DNA of 64,000 nucleotides, taken from the NCBI RefSeq assembly GCF_014137855.1, contig NZ_JACGWT010000004.1:310001-374000 (forward strand). The letters are read 5' to 3'. The notes beneath the pieces are model-generated. The model had not been told where the DNA came from. It worked only from the letters and a program-made list of their open reading frames with translations, and did not search any database. Made by a program: the position numbers and the translations under genes. Of this stretch, positions 34,836 to 44,624 are shown in pieces. Each line of letters begins with the position of its first letter. The stretch's first letter is position 1. The DNA is from Microlunatus kandeliicorticis. Its GTDB lineage: Bacteria; Actinomycetota; Actinomycetes; Propionibacteriales; Propionibacteriaceae.

Positions 34836-35954
34836 TCAGGCGCCGACCGTCGCGAGGCCGTGGGCGCGCCGGGCGGCGTCGCTGACCCCGCTCAGGAAGC
34901 CGGCCGAGCTGCCATCGACCTGCGCCGGGACGAACCAGTCGCGGTCGATCTCGCAGACCAGCACCCGGGCGCCGACCTCAGCGATCAGCGGCGGCAGCGT
35001 GTGCACCACGGTGGAGGGGAAACTGATCATCGTCCGGCGGATCGGACCGGTCCGGGCCACGATCTCCAGCGGCAGCTCGGGCCGGACCACCTCGAGCCCG
35101 AGGTCGGCGATCCGCCGCAGCTTCTCCTCGGACTCCCGGCGGTGCGCCAGGTAGCGGCCGAGCCCGTGGCTGCGGGTCAGCCCACCGACCGCCCGCAGGT
35201 ACGGCGAGAGACCGATGACTCCGGACTCGACCAGCGAGGTGCCGATCAGGTCGGCGCCCGGCAGCACGGTGGGCGGGCCGAAGCTGCGCCGGGTCCAGGC
35301 CAGCCGGTTGGGCAGCACCGGCAGCACCGGCGAGTGCACCGGCATCGCGGTGAACAGGCTGACCGGGCGCTTCCGCCGTGGCGTCAGTCGCCGGGTGGCC
35401 GTCCGCGCGACCCGCCGGCGCACCGCGCCGGCCCGGCCGCCGCGGTGCCAGCGGATCAGGTCGTCGCCGCGGGCCAGCAGCTCGACCAGCTCGAAGGTGG
35501 CGCTCCCGTCGTCGACCACCACCACCTCGCGGGCGGTGGAGGCGCCGAGCAGCAGCTGGATCGGCCCCGAGAACGGGTCGCCGACCACCAGCGTCCGGGC
35601 CGCCCGGACCCAGCCGAGCAGCCCCGGCCAGCAGGACAGCCGACCGGCCGCCGACCCGCGGAGGTCGTACCAGACCACGGCGAACCCGACCGAGCGGGCC
35701 AGCCCGGCCATCGCCCGCAGCTGCTCGCGGCCGGCCGCCTGGGCCGGCGCCAGCACCACCACGGTGGCCCCGGCGCCGATCCGGTGCGGCGACAGCTGCG
35801 GCTCGCCGTCGCCGGTCGAGCAGCGGGCGTGCGCCCACTCGATCACGTTCAGCAGCTGCGCCGGGCTCTCCACCAGCGCGACCACGTCACGGTGCGGGGT
35901 CTCCCCCGTCGGCAGCGGGGACGGCGGGCGGGTCGAAGGGGTCTGCGGGGACAT
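34836..35954 (-). CDS. polysialyltransferase/GT52-like glycosyltransferase
   Basis: This 372-residue protein resembles GT52/alpha-2,8-polysialyltransferase-type enzymes. It has an N-terminal V-V-A-L-V-E-S-P-A-Q-L-L-N strand-turn, a central V-V-V-D-D-G-S-A-T-F-E-L, and a late M-I-S-F-P-S-T-V-V-H-T-L-P motif comparable to the S/T-x2-T/S region of these enzymes. There is no signal peptide or span. It shares the locus with a NeuB-type synthase (64 bp upstream, same strand) and a second polysialyltransferase-like protein. The transferred sugar is unknown. Confidence 0.7.
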   Translation of the reverse strand: MSPQTPSTRPPSPLPTGETPHRDVVALVESPAQLLNVIEWAHARCSTGDGEPQLSPHRIGAGATVVVLAPAQAAGREQLRAMAGLARSVGFAVVWYDLRGSAAGRLSCWPGLLGWVRAARTLVVGDPFSGPIQLLLGASTAREVVVVDDGSATFELVELLARGDDLIRWHRGGRAGAVRRRVARTATRRLTPRRKRPVSLFTAMPVHSPVLPVLPNRLAWTRRSFGPPTVLPGADLIGTSLVESGVIGLSPYLRAVGGLTRSHGLGRYLAHRRESEEKLRRIADLGLEVVRPELPLEIVARTGPIRRTMISFPSTVVHTLPPLIAEVGARVLVCEIDRDWFVPAQVDGSSAGFLSGVSDAARRAHGLATVGA

Positions 35955-36017
35955 CGGGTCCTCCGTGGGTGTGGGTGTCGGGCGAGCGCGTCCGGTGAGG
36001 ATGGGCCGGTCGACCGC

Positions 36018-36938
36018 TCAGGCCCCGACCAGCACCTGCTCGTCGACGTCGCCGCGCACCCGGCGCAGCTTCTTCATCGCCGCCAGCTCACCCTCGTAGA
36101 TCTTCTTGACGCCGTCGCCGAGCGAGGCCTCCACCGCGCGGATGTCGCGGACGAGCCGCTGCAGACCGCCCGGCTCGACCGACGCCGCCTGGTCCGAGCC
36201 CCACATGGCCCGGTCGAGGGTGATGTGCCGCTCGACGAAGGTGGCGCCGAGGGCGACCGCGGCCAGCGTGGTCTGCAGGCCGGTCTCGTGCCCGGAGTAG
36301 CCGATCGGGACGTTCGGGAACTCCGCGGCCAGCGTGTTGATCATGCGGAGGTTGAGCTCCTCGGCCTTGGCCGGGTAGGTGCTGGTGGCATGGCAGAGCA
36401 CGATGTTGTCGCTGCCGAGCACCTCGACCGCGTGCCGGATCTGCCGCGGGGTGGACATCCCGGTGGACAGCACCACGGTGCGGCCGGTGGCGCGGAGCCG
36501 GCGGAGCAGCTCGTCGTCGGTCAGCGAGGCCGAGGCGACCTTGTGCGCGGCCACGTCGAACTGCTCGAGGAAGTCGACCGACTCGACGTCCCACGGGGAG
36601 GCGAACCAGGCGATCCCCTGCTGCGCGCAGTAGGCGTCGATGGCGCGGTACTCGTCGAACCCGAACTCGACCCGGTGCCGGTAGTCGATGTAGGTCATCC
36701 GGCCCCACGGGGTGTCGCGCTCGATGTCCCACTGGTCGCGCGGGGTGCAGATCTCGGGGGTGCGCTTCTGGAACTTGACCGCGTCGCAGCCGGCGGCGGC
36801 CGCGGCGTCGATCAGCCCGAAGGCGTTCTCCAGCTCGCCGTTGTGATTGATCCCGATCTCGCCGGTGACGAATACCGGGTGGCCGGGGCCGACAGTCTTG
36901 GTGCCGATGGTGCGGGTGCGGGCGTCGTGGTTGCTCAC
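36018..36938 (-). CDS. NeuB-type N-acetylneuraminate synthase family protein
   Basis: NeuB enzymes condense phosphoenolpyruvate with a hexosamine to give sialic acid or a related nonulosonic acid. The 306-residue product has the family marks V-T-G-E-I-G-I-N-H-N-G, A-V-K-F-Q-K-R, A-S-P-W-D (for F-S-T-P-W-D), H-K-V-A-S, L-S-T-G-M-S, L-C-H-A-T-S-T-Y-P, G-Y-S-G-H-E and F-V-E-R-H-I-T-L-D. It lacks the C-terminal antifreeze-like SAF domain found in many NeuB proteins, so it is the short form. The GTG start at 36938 follows a ggaagg site. No NeuA or NeuC homologue is in the window. Confidence 0.88.
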   Translation of the reverse strand: MSNHDARTRTIGTKTVGPGHPVFVTGEIGINHNGELENAFGLIDAAAAAGCDAVKFQKRTPEICTPRDQWDIERDTPWGRMTYIDYRHRVEFGFDEYRAIDAYCAQQGIAWFASPWDVESVDFLEQFDVAAHKVASASLTDDELLRRLRATGRTVVLSTGMSTPRQIRHAVEVLGSDNIVLCHATSTYPAKAEELNLRMINTLAAEFPNVPIGYSGHETGLQTTLAAVALGATFVERHITLDRAMWGSDQAASVEPGGLQRLVRDIRAVEASLGDGVKKIYEGELAAMKKLRRVRGDVDEQVLVGA

Positions 36939-37196
36939 CTGGGGTGGCCTTCCGGTCGTGTCCCGGCCGATCCGGGACGGCGGTCGCGTCTGCGTCGAAC
37001 CCGAAGCTAGGAAGGCGAACCGGACGGACACCCATCCGCAGACGAACGACACGTGAACAGCCGACGGACGCTGGGTGGCCGGGTCCCGGACGGCACGGTG
37101 GGTGTTCACGTCGGCGTCACCGACTCGTTGCCGGGCCCGCCTAGCGTCGGTCACGACCGGGCCCGGCAGGGTCGTCCGCTACCCCGACAGGACCAG

Positions 37197-38285
37197 ATGT
37201 CCGCACCCGATCCCCGTGCACCCGAGATCTCGATCATCGTCCCGGCCAAGGACCTCGACCACTACCTGGCCGACTGCCTGACCAGCCTGGTCCGGCAGCT
37301 CGACGACCTCTCCGGACCCGACGCCCTGCAGGTGGTCGTGGTGGACGACGGGTCGACCGACCGGACCGCCGACGTCGCCGCCTCGTTCCGGAACCGGCTG
37401 CCCGGTCTGGAGATCCTCCGCAACGCGACCCCGGTGGGGCTGGCCTCGGCCCGCAACCAGGGACTGCGGGCCGCCCGGGGCCACTACCTCGGGTTCCTCG
37501 ACGGCGACGACTGGCTGTCCCCGGGACAGCTGTCCACCCTGCTGCGGTGGATCCGCCGGCTGGACGTCGACTTCGTCCGGACCGATCACGTCCGCAGCAC
37601 CGCGGGTCGCCGGCAGCAGGTCCGCGCGCCCCAGGCCGTCCGGCACGTCCGGCTCGACCCGCGCGCCTCGATCCTGCCCGAGACCGCCACGACCATGATC
37701 GACTACTGCTACGCCTGGGCGGGGCTGTTCGACCGCCGGGTGCTGCCGCTGCTGTCCTTCCCCGAAGGCCTGTTCACCGCCGAGGACCGGCCGTGGTGCT
37801 GGGGTCTGCACCTGCGCGCCGCGTCCTACGCGGTGGTCGACAGCCCCGGCATCCTCTACCGGCGCGGCAGCGCGACCTCGCTGACCCAGATCGTCGACCG
37901 GCGTCAGCTCGACTTCCTGCCCGCCTTCGCGCAGGTCTTCGGTCTGGTCCGCGATGATCACGAGGCCGACCGGTTCTGGCCCAAGGCGGCCCGGATGTTC
38001 CTCGGCGTGCTGGCCCACCACCTGTCGCGCCAGCACCTGATGCGGCTGGCCGACGCCACCGCGCTGCACCGCCGGGCCCGGCCGCTGGTCCAGCAGGTGC
38101 CGGAGGCGGCCCTGGCGCACGCGTTCGCCGGGCTGTCGGAGGAGCGTCGCCGGCTGCTCCGGCCGGTGGTCGGCCGAGCCGTCGGTGACGAGGTCGACGC
38201 CGGCTTCTGGTCCGGGCACAGCCGGGTGGCGGCAGTCCGCGGCCGGGTCGTCGGCAGCCTCGCGCACCAGGCGGTGATCGAGTGA
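37197..38285 (+). CDS. GT2 family glycosyltransferase
   Basis: The 362-residue protein is a GT-A inverting glycosyltransferase. It shows I-S-I-I-V-P-A-K-D near residue 10, V-V-V-D-D-G-S-T-D-R-T near residue 42, A-S-A-R-N-Q-G-L and F-L-D-G-D-D-W as the metal-binding D-x-D, with no membrane span. The C-terminal 200 residues are helical. It heads a rightward pair with the polysialyltransferase-like gene (GTGA overlap), divergent from the NeuB-type gene. Confidence 0.88.
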   Translation: MSAPDPRAPEISIIVPAKDLDHYLADCLTSLVRQLDDLSGPDALQVVVVDDGSTDRTADVAASFRNRLPGLEILRNATPVGLASARNQGLRAARGHYLGFLDGDDWLSPGQLSTLLRWIRRLDVDFVRTDHVRSTAGRRQQVRAPQAVRHVRLDPRASILPETATTMIDYCYAWAGLFDRRVLPLLSFPEGLFTAEDRPWCWGLHLRAASYAVVDSPGILYRRGSATSLTQIVDRRQLDFLPAFAQVFGLVRDDHEADRFWPKAARMFLGVLAHHLSRQHLMRLADATALHRRARPLVQQVPEAALAHAFAGLSEERRRLLRPVVGRAVGDEVDAGFWSGHSRVAAVRGRVVGSLAHQAVIE

Positions 38286-39796
38286 GCCAGCTGGTGGTCG
38301 CCTCGACCTTCTACCAGTGCCTCAGCCTGGCCGCCGCGGTCGACGTCGGCGCGCTGCCCGACCCCGACGGCGAACGGATCCTGCTGCTCGCCGACTCCAG
38401 CCAGGCTCCCGAGCTGTCGGTGCCGCTGGACCGGCAGACCGGGTTCGCCGAGGTGGCCAAGCGGTTCGACCGGGTGATCGACCTGGCACCGCTGGTCGCC
38501 CCGCGGCGGCCAGTGCAGTTCGCGCCGCGCGCCGACGAGCTGGAGATGTGGTCGCAGCTGCTGGTCCGCTTCTGGGAGCTCGACGCCGCGCCCGGCTCGG
38601 TGATCATGGACTCGGTGCAGGTGAACCCGGCGCCGGCGCTGGCCCGGATCTTCCGGCACGCCGAGCTGTGGACGCACTCGGACGGGCTGATGACCTACTC
38701 CCCCACCCGCAAACCGTTGCCCACCGAGCTGGGCCAGCGGATCCGTGGGCTCTGCTACGTCGACCTGGTGCCCGGGCTGCGTCCCCAGCTGCTCGCCGAG
38801 CACCGACCCGAGCACCGGACGGTGCCGGCCGCCGCGGTCCGTGAGGTGCTCCGCGGCGTGGTCGGCACCGCCCCTGATCACGACCATGATCACGACGCTG
38901 ATCACGACCGTGATCACGACCGGGGGGCCGGCCACCGCCCGCACGCCCTGGTGCTCGGCCAGTACCTGCCCAGCCTCGGGCTGATCAGCACCGAGGAGGA
39001 GACCGAGCTGCACCGGGCGATGATCGCCGAGGTGGCCGGTCGCGGGATCGACCGCTGCGTGTTCAAGAAGCACCCGAGCGCGCCGCCGGCCGCCGGCTGG
39101 GCGCTGCGCGAGATCGCGGCCGAGCTCGGCGTCACGCTGGTGGTCGACGACGGCCCCGGGGTGGCCGAGCTGGCCATGATCGACGACCCGCCCGCGCTGG
39201 TGGTGAGCTGCTTCTCCACCGGGCTGGCCACCGCCCGGTTCCTGCTCGGGCTGGACGCGGTCGCGGTGGGCACGCCGCTGGTGCTCGGCCGGCTCACCCC
39301 GTACGCGAACAGCAACCGGATCCCCCTGGTGATCGCCGACGCACTGTTCGCCGGCAGGGGCGGTGGGGCGGTGGCGCCCGGCGCCGAGCTCGACGGGCTG
39401 GTGGCGGCGGTGGCCTACTGCATGCAGCCGACGGTGGTGCCGCAGCTGCGGCCCGTGGCGGTGGCGCAGCTGGCCCGACTGGCCGCCGAGGACCGGCGGA
39501 CGCTGACCCGCTACTTCACCCGGCGCCGGCTGACCCGGCTCGACCTCCCCGGTCAGCCGCCACAGCCGTCCGCCCACCGGCGGGCCCTCAGCCGGCTCAA
39601 GCGGCGGACCCTGCGGCTGCCGGTGGTCGGGACGGTGGTCGGCACGGCGCTCACCGGGCCGGACGGGGCCAGGCGCAGCAACGGCCGCGTTCCGGTCCCG
39701 GCGCGTCCGCGGACCGGAGGCACCGTGCACCGGGTCGCACACCAGGCGACCGCGGCGGTGCTCGGCCGGATCAGCCGAGCGGCGCGACGACGCTGA
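38282..39796 (+). CDS. polysialyltransferase family protein with a His/Asp repeat
   Basis: The 504-residue protein matches the polysialyltransferase-like family: N-terminal L-V-V-A-S-T-F-Y-Q-C-L-S-L, central H-S-D-G-L-M-T-Y-S-P, F-K-K-H-P-S-A-P-P and L-V-V-S-C-F-S-T-G-L-A-T. The K-H-P and S-x-x-S/T type motifs are typical of GT52/GT38 enzymes. Around residues 199-215 a run of alternating His and Asp is encoded by a short DNA repeat (38876-38926). A basic C-terminus follows. Its 3' end overlaps the converging HAD gene by 26 bp. Confidence 0.78.
   Translation: MSQLVVASTFYQCLSLAAAVDVGALPDPDGERILLLADSSQAPELSVPLDRQTGFAEVAKRFDRVIDLAPLVAPRRPVQFAPRADELEMWSQLLVRFWELDAAPGSVIMDSVQVNPAPALARIFRHAELWTHSDGLMTYSPTRKPLPTELGQRIRGLCYVDLVPGLRPQLLAEHRPEHRTVPAAAVREVLRGVVGTAPDHDHDHDADHDRDHDRGAGHRPHALVLGQYLPSLGLISTEEETELHRAMIAEVAGRGIDRCVFKKHPSAPPAAGWALREIAAELGVTLVVDDGPGVAELAMIDDPPALVVSCFSTGLATARFLLGLDAVAVGTPLVLGRLTPYANSNRIPLVIADALFAGRGGGAVAPGAELDGLVAAVAYCMQPTVVPQLRPVAVAQLARLAAEDRRTLTRYFTRRRLTRLDLPGQPPQPSAHRRALSRLKRRTLRLPVVGTVVGTALTGPDGARRSNGRVPVPARPRTGGTVHRVAHQATAAVLGRISRAARRR
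38876..38926 (+). repeat. short repeat encoding alternating His/Asp
   Basis: Variants of tgatcacgac occur four times in tandem inside the polysialyltransferase-like gene. They keep frame and encode a potentially metal-binding His/Asp run. Confidence 0.8.
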
Positions 39797-40781
39797 CCCC
39801 GGCCGGGTCGAGCGGCGCGAAGAGGTGCGGGAAGCCCCGGGCGGCGGTCGGGTCGGCGTCCGGCCCGGTGGTCAGACTCGCCGGGGCCGGCTCGACCAGG
39901 ATCGGTGCGGTGCCGGCCGGCAGCGTGACCCGGAGCAGGTCGTCCGGGTCGATGTCGGCGAAGCTGCGGGCCCGGACCCCCTCGACCTGGTCGGCGAACG
40001 CGGTGTGGACGAAGCCGGCCTGCTCGTAGTCCAGGCCGCGGGTCGACCACGGGTAGCGACCGATCACCCGCGCCTCCTCCCAGACGGCCCGCTCGACCAG
40101 GTGGTGGACGTCGACGTCGAGCGCGGGCGGAGCACCGACGAGCCCGAGCGCGGCGAGCTCGCAGCGGAGCGCGGCGGCGTCGGTGAAGGTGACCGTGCGC
40201 AGCCCGAGCCGGCGGGCGGCCGCGCAGTTCGCGGCCGAGTCGTCGACGAACACCGTGGTCACCGGGTCGAGCCCGTAGCGGTCGAGCAGCAACCGGAAGA
40301 TCGCCGGGTCGGGCTTGGCCAGCTTCTCGGTGCCCGAGACGACGATCCCGGCGAACCGGTCGAGGACGTCGAAGCGCGGCCGGGTCGCGGCGAACGTGTC
40401 GGCGGCCCAGTTGGTCAGCGCGACCAGGGTCGTACCGCGGCGCTGGAGCTCGGCGACGACCGCGGCGGTGCCGGGCACCATGCCCGGGATCGCGTGGTCG
40501 AAGTGCTGCCGGTAGGCCAGGACCGCTTCCTCGCGGTGCGGGAACCGCTCGAGCAGTTCCTGCTCGCCGTCGGCCCACGGACGCCCGGCGTCGTGCAGGC
40601 GGTTCCAGGCCGGGAAGTCGATCTCGGCCAGGAAGCCGTCGATCTCGTCCTCGGGCAGCACCCGGGCGTAGGCGAGCCGCGGGTCCCAGCGCAGCACCAC
40701 GCCACCGAGGTCGAAGATCACCGCCTCGACCGGGGCGTCGGGCTCACCGCCGGGGACCGGGTCGCTGGCCGGCGCGGTCAC
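39771..40781 (-). CDS. HAD-IA hydrolase fused to a DUF952 domain
   Basis: The 336-residue protein begins with a HAD phosphatase: V-I-F-D-L-G-G-V-V-L (motif I), A-L-T-N-W (motif II), G-T-E-K-L-A-K-P-D-P (motif III) and F-V-D-D-S-A-A-N (motif IV). From about residue 215 it continues as a DUF952 domain (V-H-H-L-V-E-R-A-V-W-E-E-A, G-F-V-H-T-A-F-A-D-Q-V). GTG 40781 overlaps the hisH stop (GTGA), which ties it to the his operon. Histidine synthesis needs a HisN phosphatase, but the HAD-IA type is not the usual actinobacterial HisN, so that role is only a possibility. Confidence 0.85.
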   Translation of the reverse strand: MTAPASDPVPGGEPDAPVEAVIFDLGGVVLRWDPRLAYARVLPEDEIDGFLAEIDFPAWNRLHDAGRPWADGEQELLERFPHREEAVLAYRQHFDHAIPGMVPGTAAVVAELQRRGTTLVALTNWAADTFAATRPRFDVLDRFAGIVVSGTEKLAKPDPAIFRLLLDRYGLDPVTTVFVDDSAANCAAARRLGLRTVTFTDAAALRCELAALGLVGAPPALDVDVHHLVERAVWEEARVIGRYPWSTRGLDYEQAGFVHTAFADQVEGVRARSFADIDPDDLLRVTLPAGTAPILVEPAPASLTTGPDADPTAARGFPHLFAPLDPAGVSVVAPLG

Positions 40782-41407
40782 AGCGTGGCGACCCAGTTGC
40801 GGAGCAGCCGGGCGCCGGCCGCGCCGGACTTCTCGGGGTGGAACTGGGTCGAGCTGAGCGGGCCGTCCTCGACCGCCGCCAGCACGGTGTCGCCGTCGTG
40901 CTCGGTCCAGCTGAGGGCGGCGTCCGGCCGGTCGTCGGCCGCGGCCCGCACCCCGTAGGAGTGGACGAAGTAGAAGCGCTCGTCCTCGACGTCGGCGAAG
41001 AGCCGGGACCCGGGGGTGACGTCGACGGTGTTCCAGCCCATGTGCGGCAGCCGGGTGCTCCGCAGCTGCTCGACCACCCCGGGCCAGCGGCCGCAACCGG
41101 GGGTGCGCTCGCCGTGCTCGACGCCCGCACTGAACAGCACCTGGTGACCGACGCAGATCCCGAGCACCGGCCGGTCGTGCGCGACCCGTTCGGCGATGAT
41201 CTCGTCGCCCCCGACGGCGCGCAGCCCGTCCATGCAGGCGGCGAAGGCGCCGACCCCGGGGACGACCAGCCCGTCCGCCTCGAGCGCGGCTCGACGGTCG
41301 GCGGTCACGGTGACGCTGCTGCCGGTGGCGGCCAGCGCTCGCTCGGCGGAACGCAGGTTGCCCGAGCCGTAGTCGAGCACCACCACCCGGCGACCGGGAA
41401 CGGTCAC
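40778..41407 (-). CDS. hisH: imidazole glycerol phosphate synthase glutaminase subunit HisH
   Basis: HisH supplies ammonia to HisF in the fifth step of histidine synthesis. The 209-residue class I glutaminase has [19 protein letters not shown], the nucleophile in G-I-C-V-G-H-Q, and the H-P-E triad residues in [10 protein letters not shown] 41407 overlaps hisB (GTGA). Its partner hisF is not in the window. Confidence 0.96.
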   Translation of the reverse strand: MTVPGRRVVVLDYGSGNLRSAERALAATGSSVTVTADRRAALEADGLVVPGVGAFAACMDGLRAVGGDEIIAERVAHDRPVLGICVGHQVLFSAGVEHGERTPGCGRWPGVVEQLRSTRLPHMGWNTVDVTPGSRLFADVEDERFYFVHSYGVRAAADDRPDAALSWTEHDGDTVLAAVEDGPLSSTQFHPEKSGAAGARLLRNWVATL

Positions 41408-42039
41408 AGCGCGCCCTTGGTGCTGGGGATGCCGCTGACCCGCGGGTCCGGCTCGACCGCGAACCGGAGAGCCCGGGCCAGCGCCTTGAACTGCGCCTCC
41501 ACGACGTGGTGCGGGTCCCGGCCGGCGAGCACCGTGAGGTGCAGGCAGAGGTGGGCGTGGAAGGCCAGCGTCTCCATCACGTGCCGGGTGAGCGACCCGG
41601 TGTAGGGCGCGCCGCCCTGCGGGAAGCCCGGCCCGACGCCACCGCCGATCAGCACGTGCTCCTGGCCGGCGGGCTCGCCGGTGTGGACGCAGTAGGGCCG
41701 ACCGGAGACGTCGACCACGGCCCGGGCCAGCGCCTCGTCGAGCGGCACCAGCGCGTCCCCGAACCGGCGGATGCCGCGCTTGTCGCCGAGCGCGGTGCGG
41801 ATCGCCTGGCCGAGCACGATGGCGGTGTCCTCGACCACGTGGTGGGCGTCGATGTGGGTGTCACCGTGGCTGGTGATCTTGAGGTCGAGCAGCCCGTGCC
41901 GGGAGAGCGCGGTGAGCATGTGGTCGTAGAACCCCACCCCGGTGGAGATCTCGGACTCCCCGGTGCCGTCGAGGTCGATCCACACCGAGACGCTGGACTC
42001 CGAGGTGGAGCGGGCCAGCTCGGCGGTCCGGTGGCTCAT
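41404..42039 (-). CDS. hisB: imidazoleglycerol-phosphate dehydratase HisB
   Basis: The 211-residue enzyme is the monofunctional Mn-dependent dehydratase. It has the [10 protein letters not shown] motif, [14 protein letters not shown] and [23 protein letters not shown] 42039 overlaps the hisC stop (ATGA). Confidence 0.97.
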   Translation of the reverse strand: MSHRTAELARSTSESSVSVWIDLDGTGESEISTGVGFYDHMLTALSRHGLLDLKITSHGDTHIDAHHVVEDTAIVLGQAIRTALGDKRGIRRFGDALVPLDEALARAVVDVSGRPYCVHTGEPAGQEHVLIGGGVGPGFPQGGAPYTGSLTRHVMETLAFHAHLCLHLTVLAGRDPHHVVEAQFKALARALRFAVEPDPRVSGIPSTKGAL

Positions 42040-43193
42040 CGGCTCTGCTCCTGATCATGGTCGGTGGTCCCGCCCGCGGAGGCGTCGAGCACCTCGGTGA
42101 GCGCGGTCTTGAACGCCTCCATCTCGGCCGGGGTGCCGGCCGAGACCCGCAGCCAGCCGTCCGGCCCGGTCTCGCGGATCAGCACCCCGCGGTCGAGCAG
42201 GCCCTGCCAGACCGCGTGCCGGTCGGCGAACCGGCCGAACAGCACGAAGTTGGCGTCGGAGTCGGCCACCTCGTGCCCGCGGCCGCGGAGCCACCCGGCG
42301 AGGTCGTCCCGGGCCGCGCGGAGCGCGGCCACCTGGGCCAGCATCTCCCGGGCGTGGGCCAGCGCCACCCGGGCGACCGCCTGGGTGACCGCCGAGAGGT
42401 GGTAGGGCAGCCGGACGATCCGCAGCGCGTCGACGAACGCCGGGGCGGCGGCCAGGTAGCCCAGCCGGCCGCCGGCGAAGGCGAACGCCTTGCTCATGGT
42501 GCGGCTGACCGCGAGCCGGCCGAACTCGGGCAGCAGCTCGAGCGCGCTCGGCGTCCCCGGCCGGGCGAACTCGTGGTAGGCCTCGTCGACCACCACCACC
42601 CCCGGGGCGGCCCGGCAGATCGCGGTGACCACGTCGAGCCCCACCGCGGTGCCGGTCGGGTTGTTCGGGCTGGCGACCAGCACGACGTCCGGTCGCTGGT
42701 CGGCGATGGCGGCGAGACACCCGTCGACGTCGAGGGTGAAGTCGTCGCGGCGCGGGTGGGTGACGAACCGGGTGTGGGTGTCGCGCGCGTACTCCGGGTA
42801 CATCGAGTACGTCGGGGCGAACGACAGCACACTGCGTCCGGGGCCGCCGAAGGCCTGCAGGACGTGCAGCATCACCTCGTTGCTGCCGTTGGCCGCCCAG
42901 ACGTGGTCGGCGGTCAACCCGTGGCCGAGGTATCCGGCCAGGTCGGCGCGGAGCGCCAGGGCGTCGCGCTCGGGATAGCGGTTGAGCCCGCGCATCGCCG
43001 CGGCCACCGCGGCGGCGGCGTCGGCCACCACCTGCTCCCCCGGTGGGTAGGGGTTCTCGTTGACGTTGAGGCAGACCGGGACGTCCAGCTGCGGGGCACC
43101 GTACGGCTCCTCCCCGGCCAGCTCCGGACGCAGCGGCAGGTCGGCGAGCCGCGGCGCGGCGGTGCCGGCCCGGCCCGGTGCGGAGGCGGTCAC
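42036..43193 (-). CDS. hisC: histidinol-phosphate aminotransferase HisC
   Basis: This 385-residue fold-type I PLP enzyme transaminates imidazole acetol phosphate. Visible are [27 protein letters not shown], the PLP lysine in [12 protein letters not shown], and R-L-G-Y. GTG 43193 overlaps hisD (GTGA). It is the second gene of the block. Confidence 0.96.
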   Translation of the reverse strand: MTASAPGRAGTAAPRLADLPLRPELAGEEPYGAPQLDVPVCLNVNENPYPPGEQVVADAAAAVAAAMRGLNRYPERDALALRADLAGYLGHGLTADHVWAANGSNEVMLHVLQAFGGPGRSVLSFAPTYSMYPEYARDTHTRFVTHPRRDDFTLDVDGCLAAIADQRPDVVLVASPNNPTGTAVGLDVVTAICRAAPGVVVVDEAYHEFARPGTPSALELLPEFGRLAVSRTMSKAFAFAGGRLGYLAAAPAFVDALRIVRLPYHLSAVTQAVARVALAHAREMLAQVAALRAARDDLAGWLRGRGHEVADSDANFVLFGRFADRHAVWQGLLDRGVLIRETGPDGWLRVSAGTPAEMEAFKTALTEVLDASAGGTTDHDQEQSR

Positions 43194-44545
43194 GCGTCCG
43201 CTCCGGTGCCCGGCCGCCCAGTCCCCCGCCGGTCCGCGACCCGGTCCAGCCGGGCGGTGATCGCGGCGGCGTGCGCGGGCAGGTCCTCGGCCTCGGCGAA
43301 CAGCTCGACGCCGTGCCCGATCGCCGCCAGCGCGTCGGCGTCGTAGTCGATCACGTGGACGGCGCGGAGGAAGCTCTTGACGTTGAGCCCGGACGAGTGG
43401 CAGGCGCAGCCGCCGGTGGGCAGCACGTGGGTGCTGCCGGCCGAGTAGTCGCCGAGCGAGACCGGGCTGTAGGACCCGACGAAGATCGCGCCGGCGTTGC
43501 GGATCCGGCCGGCCACCCCGGCCGCGTCGCGGACCTGCAGCTCGAGGTGCTCGGCGGCATAGGCGTTGATCACGTCGAGCCCCTGCTCGAGGTCGGCGAC
43601 CATGATCACCGCGGACTGCGGGCCGGTCAGCGCGGTGCGGATCCGGTCGGCGTGCTTGCTGGCCGGCACCTGGCGGTCGAGCTCGGCGGCCACCGCGGCG
43701 ACCAGCGGCTCGGAGTCGGTGACCAGGACGGCGGCCGCGTTCGGGTCGTGCTCGGCCTGCGAGACCAGGTCGGCGGCCACGAAGACCGGATCGGCGCTGT
43801 CGTCGGCGAGGATCCCGATCTCGGTGGTGCCGGCTTCGGAGTCGATGCCCACCAGACCCTTGAGCAGCCGCTTGGCCGCCACCACGTAGATGTTGCCCGG
43901 GCCGGTGATCAGGTCGACCCGCGGACACAGCCCGGGGACGCCGTGGGCGAACATCGCCACCGCCTGGGCACCGCCGACGGCGTACACCTCGTCGATCCCG
44001 AGCAGCGCGCAGAGCGCCAGGATGTTGGGGTGCGGCAGCCCGCCGAACTCCCGCTGCGGCGGTGAGGCGAGGGCCAGCGAGCCGACCCCGGCCACCTGCG
44101 CCGGCACCACGTTCATGATCACGCTCGAGGCCAGCGGGGCGAGCCCGCCGGGGACGTAGAGCCCGACCCGGCCGACCGGGATCATCCGCTGGCCGACGTG
44201 CGCGCCGGGCGCGAGCTCGACCTCGACCGAGGTCTCGCCGCGTTCGGCCTGCGACACGGTGCGTCGGCGGGTGATCGAGGTCTCGAAGGCGGCCCGCAGC
44301 TCGGGGTCGAGCTCGTTGAGCGCGCGGCCCAGCGCCTCGGCCGGGACCCGGAAGCGCTCCGGGACGACGTGGTCGAACCGTTCGGAGTACTCGCGCAGCG
44401 CGTGCTCGCCGTGGTCGCGGACGGCGTCGCAGATCGGGCGCACCACCTCGACGGCGGCGTCCACGTCGAACTCGGCACGCGGCAGCAGGTCGCGGTAGTC
44501 GCGATCGCCGCCCGCGCGGTTGCGGAGGTCGAGGGTCCGGAGCAC
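43190..44545 (-). CDS. hisD: histidinol dehydrogenase HisD
   Basis: HisD oxidises histidinol to histidine in two NAD-dependent steps at a zinc site. The 451-residue protein contains [36 protein letters not shown] and the C-terminal H-V-L-P-T-G-G-x-A signature. It is first in the leftward his block and starts at GTG. The promoter should lie in the short gap (44546-44624). Confidence 0.97.
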   Translation of the reverse strand: MLRTLDLRNRAGGDRDYRDLLPRAEFDVDAAVEVVRPICDAVRDHGEHALREYSERFDHVVPERFRVPAEALGRALNELDPELRAAFETSITRRRTVSQAERGETSVEVELAPGAHVGQRMIPVGRVGLYVPGGLAPLASSVIMNVVPAQVAGVGSLALASPPQREFGGLPHPNILALCALLGIDEVYAVGGAQAVAMFAHGVPGLCPRVDLITGPGNIYVVAAKRLLKGLVGIDSEAGTTEIGILADDSADPVFVAADLVSQAEHDPNAAAVLVTDSEPLVAAVAAELDRQVPASKHADRIRTALTGPQSAVIMVADLEQGLDVINAYAAEHLELQVRDAAGVAGRIRNAGAIFVGSYSPVSLGDYSAGSTHVLPTGGCACHSSGLNVKSFLRAVHVIDYDADALAAIGHGVELFAEAEDLPAHAAAITARLDRVADRRGTGRPGTGADA

Positions 44546-44624
44546 GGGTCCGAGTCTACGAAGCGTGGTCGAGCGGGTATCGGCTCGTCTCGACCGCGGG
44601 GTCAGGGCTGGGTCAAGGCTGGGG

